Shown here: positions 1 to 12,900 of the stretch, piece by piece | How positions within the stretch are numbered: the first letter of the stretch is position 1 | Layout: the number at the start of each line of letters is the position of its first letter | From: Hybos culiciformis | Lineage: Eukaryota > Arthropoda > Insecta > Diptera > Hybotidae | DNA: 64,000 nucleotides | Assembly: GCA_964007475.1 (NCBI GenBank) | Contig: OZ023274.1 | Location: 26,007,090-26,071,089, forward strand | Reading direction: 5' to 3' | The notes under the pieces: model-generated | Database searches by the model: none | What the model was told of the DNA's origin: nothing | The model's input: only the letters and a program-made list of their open reading frames with translations | Translations under genes and position numbers: made by a program

Positions 1-1589
1 CAACAGAATTCAGCAAAATCGTGCGTTTCATTTAAAGTGCAAGTAGAAAACGAACTTTTATTAGTACCTGTTGAGCAAAAAATTATTAATGAAGTTAATA
101 TAAAATGGTTGAGTAAAGAAGTTGCCAAAAGATATTACAAGTAAGTAAATTTACAAATAGTATTAAATATTCTTATCCTTTGTTGAATTATGATCGTTTA
201 GGTTTATAATAAGACTTATCAGACAAAGTAATTCTTTCGCAATCTTGAACCCACAATTTTTTCAATTGGCTACACTCAAATAAGCTGAAAATTTTGCATT
301 TTCATGCTATCTGATAATTTCTTCTAAATAATTTTTACAAAATTAAAATTTTATTACCAACAAAATGTTTTTCTTTAAGCTTGGTAGGATTGAAACCAGT
401 ACTTCGATTAATGACATCTGATGGGTTTGTATTCGAAGAAAATGATGCACTAACAGCTGCAATGGACGAAACTATGATATCTTCAAAAGTTCTAGAATGG
501 AAACTTTCTACGCTCGGTCAAAGATATGAAGAGATGTGTCATCAAACAAACAGTAAATTTAATACTTCTATTTATAAAATTATGGAAAATGCACAAATAT
601 CTAATAGCATATTATTAGATGATCTTTGTTTACTACCTCATCAAACGGAACCAATATTTAAGGCCTTATTGCATCAAAATAATCTAAGAATATTAGATTT
701 ATCAAATAATTGTGTTCAAAATGATGGATGTAAACAATTAGGGAAATCTTTATTTACATTAATTCATTTAAAATCATTAAATTTAAGTGGTAATTGCATA
801 ACAAGTGATGGAATAGTTTATTTATTTTCACAATATTCAGAACATTCACCGTGCTCTGAATTAGAATCAATAAATTTAAGTTATAATCCTATCGGTAATA
901 ATGGTATTAATTATTTAAATAATTTTTGTAAAAATTTCACTAAAAATCTTGTAAAACTTAATTTATGTTCATGTAGTGTTTCCGATATTAAAGAATCATA
1001 TTTCAATAATATTGATTTAGCAGAACTTGATTTTAGTTTTAATAAATTGAATATTAATTCATTTTCATATTTATTAAATTTAAATTTTAGTAAAATGGAA
1101 AATTTATTTATAAATTTTTCATTGAAAAATCTTATTTCAAACTCAGGGTCTATAATTAATAAATTATTTGAAACAGGAAATTGTGTTAAAATAAAAAATC
1201 TTGGATTATCTGGATTAAATTTATCCGATTCAGATATTTATAATTTAGTTCATAATTTATCAGGATCATCATCAGATGGATTAGAAAAAATTGATTTAAC
1301 TCAAAATTCGAAATTAACTTTTTCATCATTTCAATATATTTTAGAAAAAATGAATAATATTAGAGAAATTATTTTTAATCAATGCCCTCAAATTATGGAT
1401 GTTAGTAGGCTTGAAAATTTACATATTAATTCTATTGATAAGAAATTACCTAATTTAATCAGTTTCGATATAAATGAAAATAGTTTAAATATAAAAATTG
1501 AAGCTATTGAAAAATTTTGGAAAATAAATACTGAATCATGTGGTTACATTGAAAGAAATAAAAATAATATTCGTTTAGTATTAAGATAA
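1..1589 (+). CDS. Tonsl: Tonsoku-like protein, 3' part (copy A)
   Basis: The two last coding exons of Tonsl, cut by the window start: the end of exon 7 (1-140, reading in frame from base 1, donor AA|GTAAGT) and exon 8 (380-1589, acceptor CTTTAAG|C, stop TAA). By comparison with copy B it encodes residues 937-1385: the ubiquitin-like region across the exon junction (through KRYYN and LVGLKPVLRL) and the C-terminal leucine-rich repeats (for example LRILDLSNN, LKSLNLSGN, LESINLSYN). It differs from copy B by three silent changes and one Leu/Val change in exon 8 (residue 1234: Leu here, Val in copy B). The reading frame is intact with no sign of decay, so the missing 5' part is expected just outside the window. 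An AATAAA signal follows the stop by 4 bp. The role is described under the complete copy. Confidence 0.93.
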
Positions 1590-1593
1590 GTCA

Positions 1594-1623
1594 AATAAAA
1601 TTTATATTTTTTTATCAAATAAA
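1594..1623 (+). terminator. Poly(A) signals of Tonsl, copy A
   Basis: Two AATAAA hexamers, at 1594-1599 and 1618-1623, directly after the Tonsl stop codon (1587-1589). If the first is used the 3' UTR is only a few tens of bases. In such AT-rich sequence a hexamer can occur by chance, but the position fits. The same pair is in copy B at 41732-41737 and 41755-41760. Confidence 0.5.
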
Positions 1624-4600
1624 ATGTAAAACTCATTTTGTTAATTTTAGGTGTACCAGTTACAAAAGGTAGCTCTAAGTACAATTAAAAAGAAAAATGA
1701 CTATTAAAATATTTCGAAATATCATCAAAATTTCATCTAATCAAATCATATGGAAGTTAGATATCCCACATATTTCTACAATTTTAATATAATATCTTTT
1801 TGCATTTGATAAGCAAATGCATTTTAGCATATTCAAACCTATTTTTTTCCCATGAATTTTATGCACTTGTGCAAATAAGTGCCGACGCAAGCTTATTATT
1901 TCATGAGAAATATTTTCAAACACATAATAAGTAAATTATTAGATTGAGGTTTTATAATTTCAAAAATAAAGAAGAGAAATAAGAAATAATCTCGCGTTCA
2001 ACCTAAACGATAGTCTTTCCTCTTAATCGTTAATATCGGTAATTAATTTCTTTTATTTAGAACCAAAATAGTAGAAAAATTAGTGAACAAAAACTTGATT
2101 AAAATAAAACAATTGATTTAAGTAATTAAAATTAAATTTAATTAAATAATAATACTTTATAATTTGAATAATTTGTGAGAATAAAGTAGATATTTTAAAA
2201 TAAATCGAATTGTGTTAATTAAGTTGGTTAATAAATTAACCAAAACCAACCGAACACCCAAAAATATTAACTTGGATACCCATTTTACTATTAATCGTAT
2301 TTTTTTTAAATATTTTGTTCTCTTTCAAAAATCTAAGAGCAGAATAAACTACAAATTCAAGGCGACAACGGTTTAGTTAAATACTAGCTCATTGTATGAT
2401 AATGATAATTCAATTGTATCATATAACAAGAGTTCTATTAAACATTAAATTAAAAATAAACAATTTTTTTTTAATGATTATGTAATTCATATTTTATTTA
2501 GTTTTTTTTTTTATTTATTATTTTTATTAAAATAAAATTTTATACAACATTTAACATACTATAATAAAATTTTCTTCTCCTAAATTACTATCTCAATATA
2601 TAAAATTATTTGTATATAATTTAATTTGGTGGCTGTAACCAAATATGAATAATTTTGCAAAAGTAGGAAAATTAATAATGAGTTACTTTAACCACCAAAA
2701 ATTTTCATTTTTTGCAATATTTGCCATGACTAAAGGTATAGTTTTGTTTTCTTATTTATTTCTTTTGGACAACAATGCTCTTAATAATGTTTCTAAATAT
2801 TTAAAAAAAAACTATAATAATGTAAAAAATGTTTTGTTTTTTTATTAAATAGCATTCTATTAAATTTCTGATTTTTTGCTTATTAAAATAAACGTGATTT
2901 AATTTTGTTTTGTATTTTTGGATACTTTATTTCCATATTTAAAAAAAAATCACATACAATTTTATAGCTGCATTAATATCTGAGATATACTCAACGTAAC
3001 TGATGCTAGTGAATCTTTCGAATTTTCAAAAGAGAAATAGGTTTAATTTTTACGGCGTTCAACGACGTTTAACCTTATCAGCTCAAATAAATTTTGTTAT
3101 AATTTTACTTTTTTTTACTGCGTTCAATCTCGGCAGTTACTCTGAGTTAAATCTCTGACATAACAAAAAATTTTTTTTGCTATAAATAAATTAAACAATT
3201 TTATAACAAATTAGTTTAAAAAACCTAATTTTTTTTAGTATAAGATATGTGTGAATTTTTTTTTTTTTTTTGTTTTATAAAATGATTTCTAACTAAAATA
3301 TAATATATTAGAACTTAAAAATAAAATTTTAATAAGAAAAAAATTTTTATTATATAGGACAATTAATATTAAAAAAAAAAACAATAAAAATACATATTGA
3401 TAAAAATAAAAACAATAAAAATGTAGAGGGAACATTGAAAAAAAATACTATCGTCTATAGCAAAGCATTCAATATTAACAATAACAATTTGTTAAAATTG
3501 TCATAATAATCGACACAATATTTTTGGCAACAATTTAGTCACCTGAAAAAATTTAATACCCTATTATGACGTACATATTTATTTTTCTTATCTTTTGAAC
3601 AACATTTAAATAAATTATCTATTTTTATTACAAGTTTTAATCTCGATCGAATGTTAAATGATGACAAAAATAATTTTTAAGGTATACGGTACCACAATTT
3701 TCGATATACATTTATTGAATTGAAGTAAATTATATAACATCTAAAATTTTCAAACAATTTTTAATTGTCACACTTTGTGGCATTTTTTAACGTGACTTGT
3801 ATCCCACCATTATACGAGGCAAAATAACAATTACATATAATTAATAACATAATAATTAATTTCTATAAACTAATATAATTTAATTGCAGAATCATCTACA
3901 TAATATTTTTAATCCTCTATCAAGCATAATTTTGTAAATAAACATAACTTTGCTTTGCTCTAGACTAAGTATATAAGTTAATCTTAAAAAAATATTTAAA
4001 AATAAATAAAAAACAATAATTTATCTTTTAAAAAGAAAAATAAAACATTTTTTATATAATATTGCTTGCAGTTGACCAAAATACTTATCTTTGATATTTT
4101 GTTTTAATACTAAAAAATTTTCGGCGGGTCAAATTTTCTCAAAGGCTCAGAATAAATGTATAAAAAAATTTATTTCAGAATGACGATAAACTTAAAAAAT
4201 AATATTCGAAAGAATGATATTGTCTTGCCTGCAAAACATTTTTATCGACATTGTTAATTTTTTGGCTATTTTCTTATTGTTTTTTTACATAAATTGAGAG
4301 TCAATTACTCTTTTCGATCACAAATATATACAAATTCAAAAGATAAATTGGATTATAATTGCAATAAAAATAATAATTGTTATAAAAAATTTACAATTAT
4401 TAAAGAGTTAGTTTTCGAATTCTACGAATTTTTTTTCGAAATCCATATTCGACTCATAGATTCTAAAAAAAAAATCTAAAATTCATTCTCCTACCTGTTT
4501 TTAATGTCTATTACAAGAAATTAAACAACAAAAAAATTATATAGGCACGATTCGTATCAATAATCTGGAAATAGACCTGATGAAAATGATTTCAGACTTT

Positions 4601-4833
4601 TTTTTACTGTTAAGATACAAAAGTTTAATTACGGTTTAGGCTATGTATTTATTAAATGTTACAAAAATTATAATTATATTATATTTTTTAGATAAGCATT
4701 TTGGGTAATATGTAATGTAATGTATCTATTTTTAGTTGAGTTACATTTACCGAGTTTTCAATTTTTATTTTAGAACTTTTGTAAGTTCGACCAGTCTCAT
4801 TTGTTCAAACATTTTTAAAATTAATATCTTTTT
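1624..4833. other. Convergent intergenic spacer, copy A
   Basis: Spacer between the 3' ends of Tonsl and PPP1R3, also present in copy B at 41761-44968. It is AT-rich with many A/T runs. Short open frames (for example 2645-2848) have Asn/Lys/Phe/Tyr composition typical of random AT-rich DNA and resemble no known protein. The near-identity between copies is no evidence of coding, because the whole block is duplicated. I see no RNA gene or transposon here. Confidence 0.7.
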
Positions 4834-4839
4834 TTTATT
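4834..4839 (-). terminator. Candidate poly(A) signal of PPP1R3, copy A
   Basis: AATAAA on the minus strand about 145 nt after the PPP1R3 stop codon; the equivalent in copy B is 44969-44974. Chance occurrence is possible in this composition. Confidence 0.4.
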
Positions 4840-4984
4840 ATTTTACATAAGTTTTATACATCTTTTCTCTTTGCCAATCTTCTAAAAAGCACTTTAATTT
4901 AGAGTAAACTAATCTGGCACAATGCCAGTTATTGGCATATCTGAACTCTATTGCATTTTGTTCCTATGTTTGTTAATTTTTAAT

Positions 4985-6996
4985 CTAATAAAATGATGGA
5001 CACCAGACATCTGAGCCTGATGCTGGAACTACCATGGCACTATTGTTAGTATGATGTGTGGGTATGATCCCAAGACGACTAGTAATTGCATTTGTTACAG
5101 GTAAACATTGGAAACAATAATTAGACCCATAATTATTATCCCAAAATTGCTGTCCCTTGCATTGGAATCTTATGGCCAATTCTAAACGCTGTCCAACAGG
5201 TAATTTATTATTATAAATTGTAAATTCAAATTTATCAGAAAATCCGTCACATGAATTTTGAACATAATTGGCGGGCAAATCATAAAAAGTACGCCAATTA
5301 TCATATGTGACACGAATGTGAACAGATTTGTGAAAATCTAAATTTCGAACTCTTACAGAACCACCTATGGTCAAATTTATATTGTCTGTAACCATAGCAT
5401 TTTCTAAATTAACTTGTTTATCACGCACAGCATCTAGAAAAGCTGGTAAGCCACCGGGTTGTTGAAACATTGGCATTAAAATACGATCAGCTTTTGGACC
5501 TAACTGTAATGGTTGTTGTTCAACCGACTCAATTATTTCTAAATCCTGATAAGCTGAACTTGGTATATTTGGAATTTCATCCAAAAATGTTTTAACGTCG
5601 GCCAAGTCTAAACCTAAAACATCAGCGAAGCGAACAATTTTTTTACGACCTGGTGTACCAGGCGGTGTTTTTCCCGTTTTCAGAGATGAACACCTTCGCA
5701 CACGTTGAGGCCTGCAGTCATCATCATCATCTGTATCACACAAAGTGGATAATTTCTGTAGTTTTGAAGATGAATTTTCATTTGGACTTTGATTCTCTTT
5801 GTCGTTGCAAATATCAGTGCCATTTTCTGTTATCGATGTGGGTGATGAGGATTCGCTACTTTTATTGTTTTTATGACATTCTAATAAATTTGCATTATGT
5901 GATAGAGCGTCATTTATTAATTCATTGGTATTATTTTCTTTTTGTTCAGTCGTAGAAACATCTTGATTGTTATCAATTCGTAAGGGTTCTTCAGTGTGAG
6001 AAGAAGTGAGGTGAGTTTTTAATTCATTACCTGAAAAATCAACACAATCTGTACTAATATCATGTTCCTGTCCATTCATATATTTGAATTCACCGTTGCA
6101 ATCACCATTTTTACTATATTCACTAAATTTATCACTGCCATTAGTCAAACCATGTGTTTTATGTTCTCTTTTAAAATTTGCTTCTGCCGTAAGTTTATTA
6201 GCTAAATCACTACAATCATAATAATCATTGGGCGAGGTGGCTATAATTGAAGCTGAAGGCTCTACATCAAGATGTTTGTCGTTACAGCCACTGTCGGAGT
6301 TTTCTGGATCAAAATATGGGCCATCAGAACTTTGGCTTGATGCTCGTGACGTTATCGGAGATGAACATTGATATCCGGATTCAGCTGTTGTGGCACAATC
6401 ATGTGGTGTATTTGAAGTAGTTTCAATTAATCGGGAATATTCACATTCATCAACAGGACTGCCTGGACTTTCTATTTCACAATCAAAATCAAAATAAGAA
6501 TCTGAAATCTCATTTTTTTCAACATTTAATTCATTATGTCTTAATGGTTGTATTGCTGTGACAACAAGTTGATTTGTTTGTTCATTGTTCAACCAAGTAT
6601 TGTTCAATCCATTCATAATGGGGTTATCTTCATTTGTTGGGGATTCATCGCTCTGGAAATAGTACAAAAAAAAATTTTAATTAAAACCATTCAAGGAAAA
6701 TAATAAATTTAAAATAATAATGGCAAATCGAACATAGGTAGGTACTGTTTTAAAAAAAAAAAAATACATTAATAAAATCAAATCTCGAATTAAGTATAAA
6801 ATTTCAAGAAAAATGATATGTTTTGTTTGCAAAACCTTACCTGTGATCCTAAAGTTCTTAATTTTGATTGTAAACGCCTTGCAAATGCTTCAGCTCTGCC
6901 CCTGCAGGACATTCCGATGGTTGGTATCAACGATGTTAGGCCACAAGGATGCTCTGAAACACCGTTCGATATCGGTATATCACCAGGACTATTCAT
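4985..6996 (-). CDS. PPP1R3: PP1 glycogen-targeting subunit (PPP1R3/Gbs), copy A
   Basis: Regulatory subunit that brings protein phosphatase 1 to glycogen and so favours glycogen synthase activation. Two coding exons on the minus strand: 6996-6841 (52 codons, from ATG, donor CAG|GTAAGG) and 6652-4985 (acceptor TTTCCAG, stop TAG), joined in phase 0, 607 aa. The open frame runs five codons upstream of the acceptor, but those residues (MYYFQ) are intron. The N-terminus has the motif SCRGRAEAFARRLQSKLR. Then comes a long Ser/Asn/Asp-rich, probably disordered stretch (about 53-385, with five Asp at 360-364) and RVRRCSSLK. A PP1-docking RVxF-type motif, KIVRF, is at 390-394, followed by ADVLGLDL. 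A CBM21 carbohydrate-binding domain spans about 464-569 (RVTYDNWRT near 500, WDNNYGSNY at 556-564). It is longer than vertebrate 3B/3C subunits, as insect members are. Residue 65 is Met here and Ile in copy B. The gene is tail-to-tail with Tonsl. A non-coding 5' exon could lie upstream and was not found. Confidence 0.93.
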
Positions 6997-9900
6997 TTAG
7001 AAAGCAAAATTGTTGTCAAAATTAATGATTATCTTTAACAGTTTTATTCTGAAATGAAGGAAAAATAAAATTATATGAATATAGATACTATTTTATACTT
7101 TAATAAATTATTTGCAAATACTAAAAAATATACATATATTAAATTTGTTTTTTTTTTTTGTAAATATGCGTCTCAAATAAAAATCTTTATTTTAATTAGA
7201 ATAAATCAAATAAAGAAGTTCTAAAATTCTTAAAAAATTGTTTTAAACTAAACTTAAACTGCTTAATTAAGGAAAGAAATTGTTTGAAATTTAATTCGAT
7301 GACGATAAGGGATGATATTTATACTTTTTAATTAACAAATGAAATTTGCTAATTTTTTTAATAAATCAAATTTCTTTATTTTCTTTTATGAAAAAAAAAA
7401 AGAAAATACATATTAATGATCACGATTTTAAATTATAAAAATAATTTTTGTGAAAAATTTTGACACCTACTCATTCATAAATAGGGTGATGTAATTCCTA
7501 AATTCAAGTTTTGAATAAAATGTATTCGAGTTTTGAATAAAATTCCATTTAAAAAACTAATGTAGGTATATTTTGTAATAAATAACGAATTCATAATAAA
7601 CCTATTTGATCGTTGTCAGGATGAAAAATTACCTTTTAAATTTATTTCCTAAACAGTAGTTCTGGAGTTTTTTATATTTTAAAATAGAAACGAATCTATG
7701 AACACATAAACATTTCGATTTTAATTCTAATTTCATTTAAAGATATTTAATTAGATTATAATTTTGAAAAATAAACAAAGTGCAAAATTGAACATAATTT
7801 TTTAATAGTTAATGATTCAAGGAGAAGTTTTTTTTTCTAATTTTCACAGATTTAGTAATAATAGTACGAATAATAATAATGTTGTGTTTGATAAATTTGC
7901 ACAATATAAATAGAATATATATAATTGAATAAAGCTCAAAAAACTCTTTAAAATAATATCTAATATGTGTAGTTTTTGGATGTGTAGAATAAACTTAGCC
8001 CTCCATATTATCGAATTCAATGTTAAGGGATCCTTTTTTTTTTTTTTTTGAAAATCTTGTTCTGAAATTAACAGTGAATTTATCACTAAATATAATAGAA
8101 TTTGCAAAAATATGCGACTTTTGAAAACTGATCAATTAATTTTTGGTTTGAATTGAAAGATTTCTTTATTCAAAAATTGTATATTTTAAACATCCAATTT
8201 TTTTTTCTTTTTAAAAGAAAATTCTGTGATGTATCTTGTATCTACGTATACAAGAGTATGAAAAATTTATTTATTTATATTATTGTTTTTTTTTTTTTTT
8301 TCTAAATGATTATTGTATAAATTTTAAATGGCAATTTTATTTTTGGCATCGGCAATATTTTCTGACTTTGGGTATTTTATTTGTGTGGTGAATGTGGCGT
8401 AATATTACCGTGTATTGGATAGGGCGGAGTAATCTGAAATAATATTTATAATATACTATCTTATATAAACACAATATTATTATTATGTATTATTATATTA
8501 TTATTTTGTTTTTTTTAATTTTTTTTTTTTTTTCAAATTTTCAAATTAAAATTGGCAATTTTTTGTTAAATTTTTTGAAATTTTAATTTGATTTATTTAC
8601 ATTTCTACAATGTGTGCAATTGTGCAAATTTCTAAATTTTTTATTTAATTGAGGATATTTCATTAACGTAAAATTGCGATAATTACAATTTTAAAAACAT
8701 TTTTTATTTTTTTGATTTTTATCTCAATGACTGAATAAATATGTAGTAAAAAAATATTGTTTTCTTTTTATGCATATAAAAATTCAGCATATGGCTTTTA
8801 ATTGCAAAGATCATGTGGTTTTCATAATACAGGAGGAGATGTAAAATTAATAATGTGAATAATTGAAAATTTTCCAAAAAAAAAAAATCCATTTCTTTCC
8901 ATCTAGTAATATTGAAAATTCCATAACTGAAGATAAAAAAAATATTTTTTAAATTTCTAGTTCGAAAGAAATTATTATGTTCATTACATATTTTTAGGCA
9001 TATTTTTCACATTAACCATACCACTAAAGAAAACATTTTTTTTTTGTTTGTAATCTTTGCGTTAAGAAGTTTTATTTAAAATAAGCTGTTTGTCATTGAT
9101 CCACCTCATATTTCATAAATTTAAACACAGACTAATGTAATGCAAACCTACTATGTTTGTGTCTGATTTTATCTTCAGAATTAATTCAAAGTAAATTGAA
9201 GCCTGGGCCAAATTTTATTGTAACTAATATGTGGTTTTTTGAAATGTGGATCGTAACACATTTTATTCATAGTAAAATATGGTTTCATTTTTATGTGATT
9301 TTGATTTCTTATAACAGAATTTGACTCCCAGAATTCGCTGACATGTTTAGCTAATTATCTTTAGCCATTTTTGCAAACTATTGTTAACTTTTTCAACTAC
9401 ATTTATTTAATTTATTTTGATGGAAAACTAATTTATTGAATGATACACATAAACCTAGCCTCGATACGTGAAAATATGGTGAAAACCATAAAATATGTAT
9501 ATAGAATAATAATTAGTCCTTGGGGGAAATTTTCAAAAAAAAATTAGCTTGAACTTTATTAATAAATGATAAGCCTCATTCATTCTATATATTATTTGGT
9601 AAATGAGAAAAAAAAAAGAACAATTTTAACATATATAATATTTTTTTACGACAAAAATACACATGTATCTACTTAATGTACATATATATTATTTTATCAG
9701 AAATGCAGATTTAAAGCTCAATAAGGTCAAAGACGGACACATAATATCACATTTAATGGAATAAAAATTCAATATAAATATCAAAAATTCAATTAACAAT
9801 TATTCAATTTTTTTTTTTTTTTTTTTTTTTTCAAAAAAATTTTTTTTTTCTTTAAATTTAATAAAAATTATATTTTGTTACCAAGAAAATACATGTATAT

Positions 9901-12900
9901 GCATATGTATAAAGAAAAAATCTACATGATGTAGAAGAAATAAAAATTTATGGCAAGTGATTATTACTTGAAAAAAAAAAAATAAATAAATAAAAACAAA
10001 ATCGAAATCGTAATTGAATTTGATTTTGTTTTAACTTTGATAATTTCAGTGTAAAGTGACCTTCATCATTAATGTCTCACATTAAAAAAAAAAAGTAAAT
10101 AAACGAAAGCGAGCAATAAAGAAAAAGTAATAAAATATGAAAAGTCAGTATTCTTTTTTGTTTCTTGTAATTTTGTACTCTCCACTTTAAATCCACACTA
10201 CTTTAAATAACACAAATATTTTTTATTTTCAGCATTATGTCAAAATTGTGTATATACTGATTAATAACAATCTTTGTTATCGTTGAAATCGTTAAGGTAA
10301 ATCGTTAAGTCTCGTAACAACACGGTATTTTGTTACCAAGATTAATATGACTTTATAAAGTTTCATTATAAAGATTTGTAATATAATCCCTGTGACTCGA
10401 TGAAAGTGGCGGAAATACACACAAGAAATATTAAAATATATGAAAATGTAAGGAATTGAACCAATCATAACGTTAACTTTGGCACGTTCGGTATGTCACG
10501 TCTGTTGCGATAATTCAGGCATAATATTATTAATAAGAAAAACAAATATTCAGCTGTTAGGTAAATTTTTTTTTTCATTGTACAAGAAAGTTAGTTACAT
10601 TTATTATTATTCCACACTGTTTTCCATCGGAATCGTCAAATTATTATTATTATTCTGTTACATTGTTAAATGAACCGATTTTTTCTCACTTTCTTCATAT
10701 TAAATAAGAAACTAATTACAGAATATATAACAAACAAAGTTCATTGGATGAAAATAAATATAAAAAAATAGACAATTATAAGAGAGAACATTTTAATTAA
10801 AAACAAAAAAAATTATATTAAAATATTATTACTGATAATAGTTTTTCTTATCACTCATCTTTTTTCTTTTAATGTCATCAATAAGTTTAAGTTTTTATTG
10901 GCATTTTTAATTTTTGTAAACAAATTAATTTTTACGTCATTAATGATTATTATATCTGAACTTCTAATTCTCATGCAATTGAACTTAGTTGGAAAAACAA
11001 AAACAAAAAAATTAATGCAGCCAGCAAATTTGTTAATTACAAAATTTGCAATTCATGAAAAAATGATTTTCTAAAAAAAATTAAAATTATTAAAATGTTA
11101 TTTTTAGGAGCCATTTATGTATCAACTAAACTTTGGAGCACCTACGAAAAAGTTTCACATTTGTAGCTGTAAAAATTTTAAAAAATATCTAAGTGCCAAG
11201 TCAAATTTAAACTGAAATCGTTCCATAAGAATCAGAATTTGATAAAAATTGGAGCCAAATTCTCACTACATACGTTTTGAAAATCATGTGACTTTAAATA
11301 AATTGAATGCGTAGGTAATTATTTTTATAAAAATATTTATCATCAAATTTTTATATTATCAATTTTTGATTTAAGAAGTCCCCAAATGCATTTGCAATTT
11401 TTTTATCTTGATTTTGTTAATATTTATTGATTTAATACCTTTTAATATCGAGCCGAAAAAGATTATGCATTTCAATAATTTATTATATAATTTTTTTAAT
11501 TTGTTCTTGAAAAATAGGAAAATTCCAGCCAAAAGTTCAATGGCTTGAAATCCTGAAGTAAGTTTTTTTTTATTAAAAATTTAAAAAAATTCTAATGAAC
11601 TGATAAGGCAATCAAAATAGAATAATATAAATTAATTCGGAATTCAAATATTTATTTTGTTTAAATTCACGATAAGGCCTATTATTATTTTTTTCTACAC
11701 AAATGTTGATTTATTTCCAAAAGAAAAAAAAACATTTGAAGTGCAATAAAAAAAAATATCTCGCCTTTTGTCAAACCATCACTCGAAGTTAATCAATAAA
11801 TCGTTTTTAAAAACAATTTTATATCTTAAGATCAAAAAAAAATTAAATACATAAAAATTTTCTATTTCAACAAAATTCTAAAAAAATACGAATAAAAATT
11901 AAATGTTATTTTTGATTCATATACATATTATTTATTATTTATATCATTTTTAATTTTGATATCTTTAAGAAAAATTTCGTCTAAAAAATTCTATTTTAAG
12001 ATTTTTCTCTCTGATTCATTTTAAAAATATAAATGATAATGATTTTGATTTAAAAGACAAGTATTACATTTGAAAAAAATGCGATGAAAGCTTTGGCCTC
12101 TGTAAGGTGGTACCTACATTTTTTTTTACGAACATTCAAATGAAACTTTTCAATATATCATTATTCAAAATTTTTGAATTATAAAAAAAGAAATGATCAG
12201 AGATATTTAATTTTATGTATGTATTATATTCTGTGACTTGTCCAACTTGCATTTTTTTAAATATCATGAATAAATTAAAAATTCATAAATTATCAATTTA
12301 ATTTTTGAGTTTTAATTAGAAAAAGTTTTTATTTTTATATAAAAATAACATCTAAATTTAATTTATGCAAGTTAGAGATAAATATAATAAAAATTATTTT
12401 ATTTTAATGGCATTAACCTAATCATTTTTAAATTTTATTTTTTTATTAAAATTCTATAAACATTTCGGTGCTTCTTCTACGGCAATATCTAATTTAAATT
12501 TATTAGATATTTGTATTTTTTTATTTTTTTGTTTTGAAATTTGTATAAATTTAAACATCATCCGATATTAAAAAAAAATGTTTTTTTTTTTTTTATTTTT
12601 TAAAACTATGCTGAGAAATTTTTATGTTACGTCCGAAAATATCATGGAAATTTTAAACTAAAAAAGGACACATTTCATTTCATGAAATTTATATTTTATA
12701 TTAAAAAAGAAAATGTCTATTATTAATTATTAACTGTATAACTGTAATTATTTTTTGGTTAATATTATTTTTATTATTATTTCCAACATTGTTGCAGAAA
12801 AATCATAATTAAAAATTTAAAATAGAAACTTAAAAAAAAAAAAAAATGTTTCCTCAAATCAGAGTTAAACATAGTATTAGATTACATTGGATTATTTTTT

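Noticed and set aside
2645..2848. 67-aa frame repeated in copy B (42782-42985)
   Set aside because: Asn/Lys/Phe-rich, no recognisable domain. Preservation is explained by the block duplication, not by selection.
4294..4479. 61-aa frame with an 83-aa counterpart at 44388-44639
   Set aside because: A 1-bp homopolymer change alters its length and end between copies, as in non-coding DNA.
5653..5955. 100-aa plus-strand frame (also 45788-46090)
   Set aside because: Antisense shadow of PPP1R3 exon 2, which has the CBM21 domain and PP1-docking motif.
6813..7025. Plus-strand frames over PPP1R3 exon 1 (also 46949-47161)
   Set aside because: Shadows of the minus-strand first exon, whose sequence (SCRGRAEAFARRLQSKLR) and splice donor are clear.
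10479..10673. 64-aa frame starting ARSVCHVCCDNSG (also 50612-50806)
   Set aside because: Starts in a less AT-rich patch but soon becomes Phe/Leu/Tyr low-complexity; no ATG start, domain or splice context.
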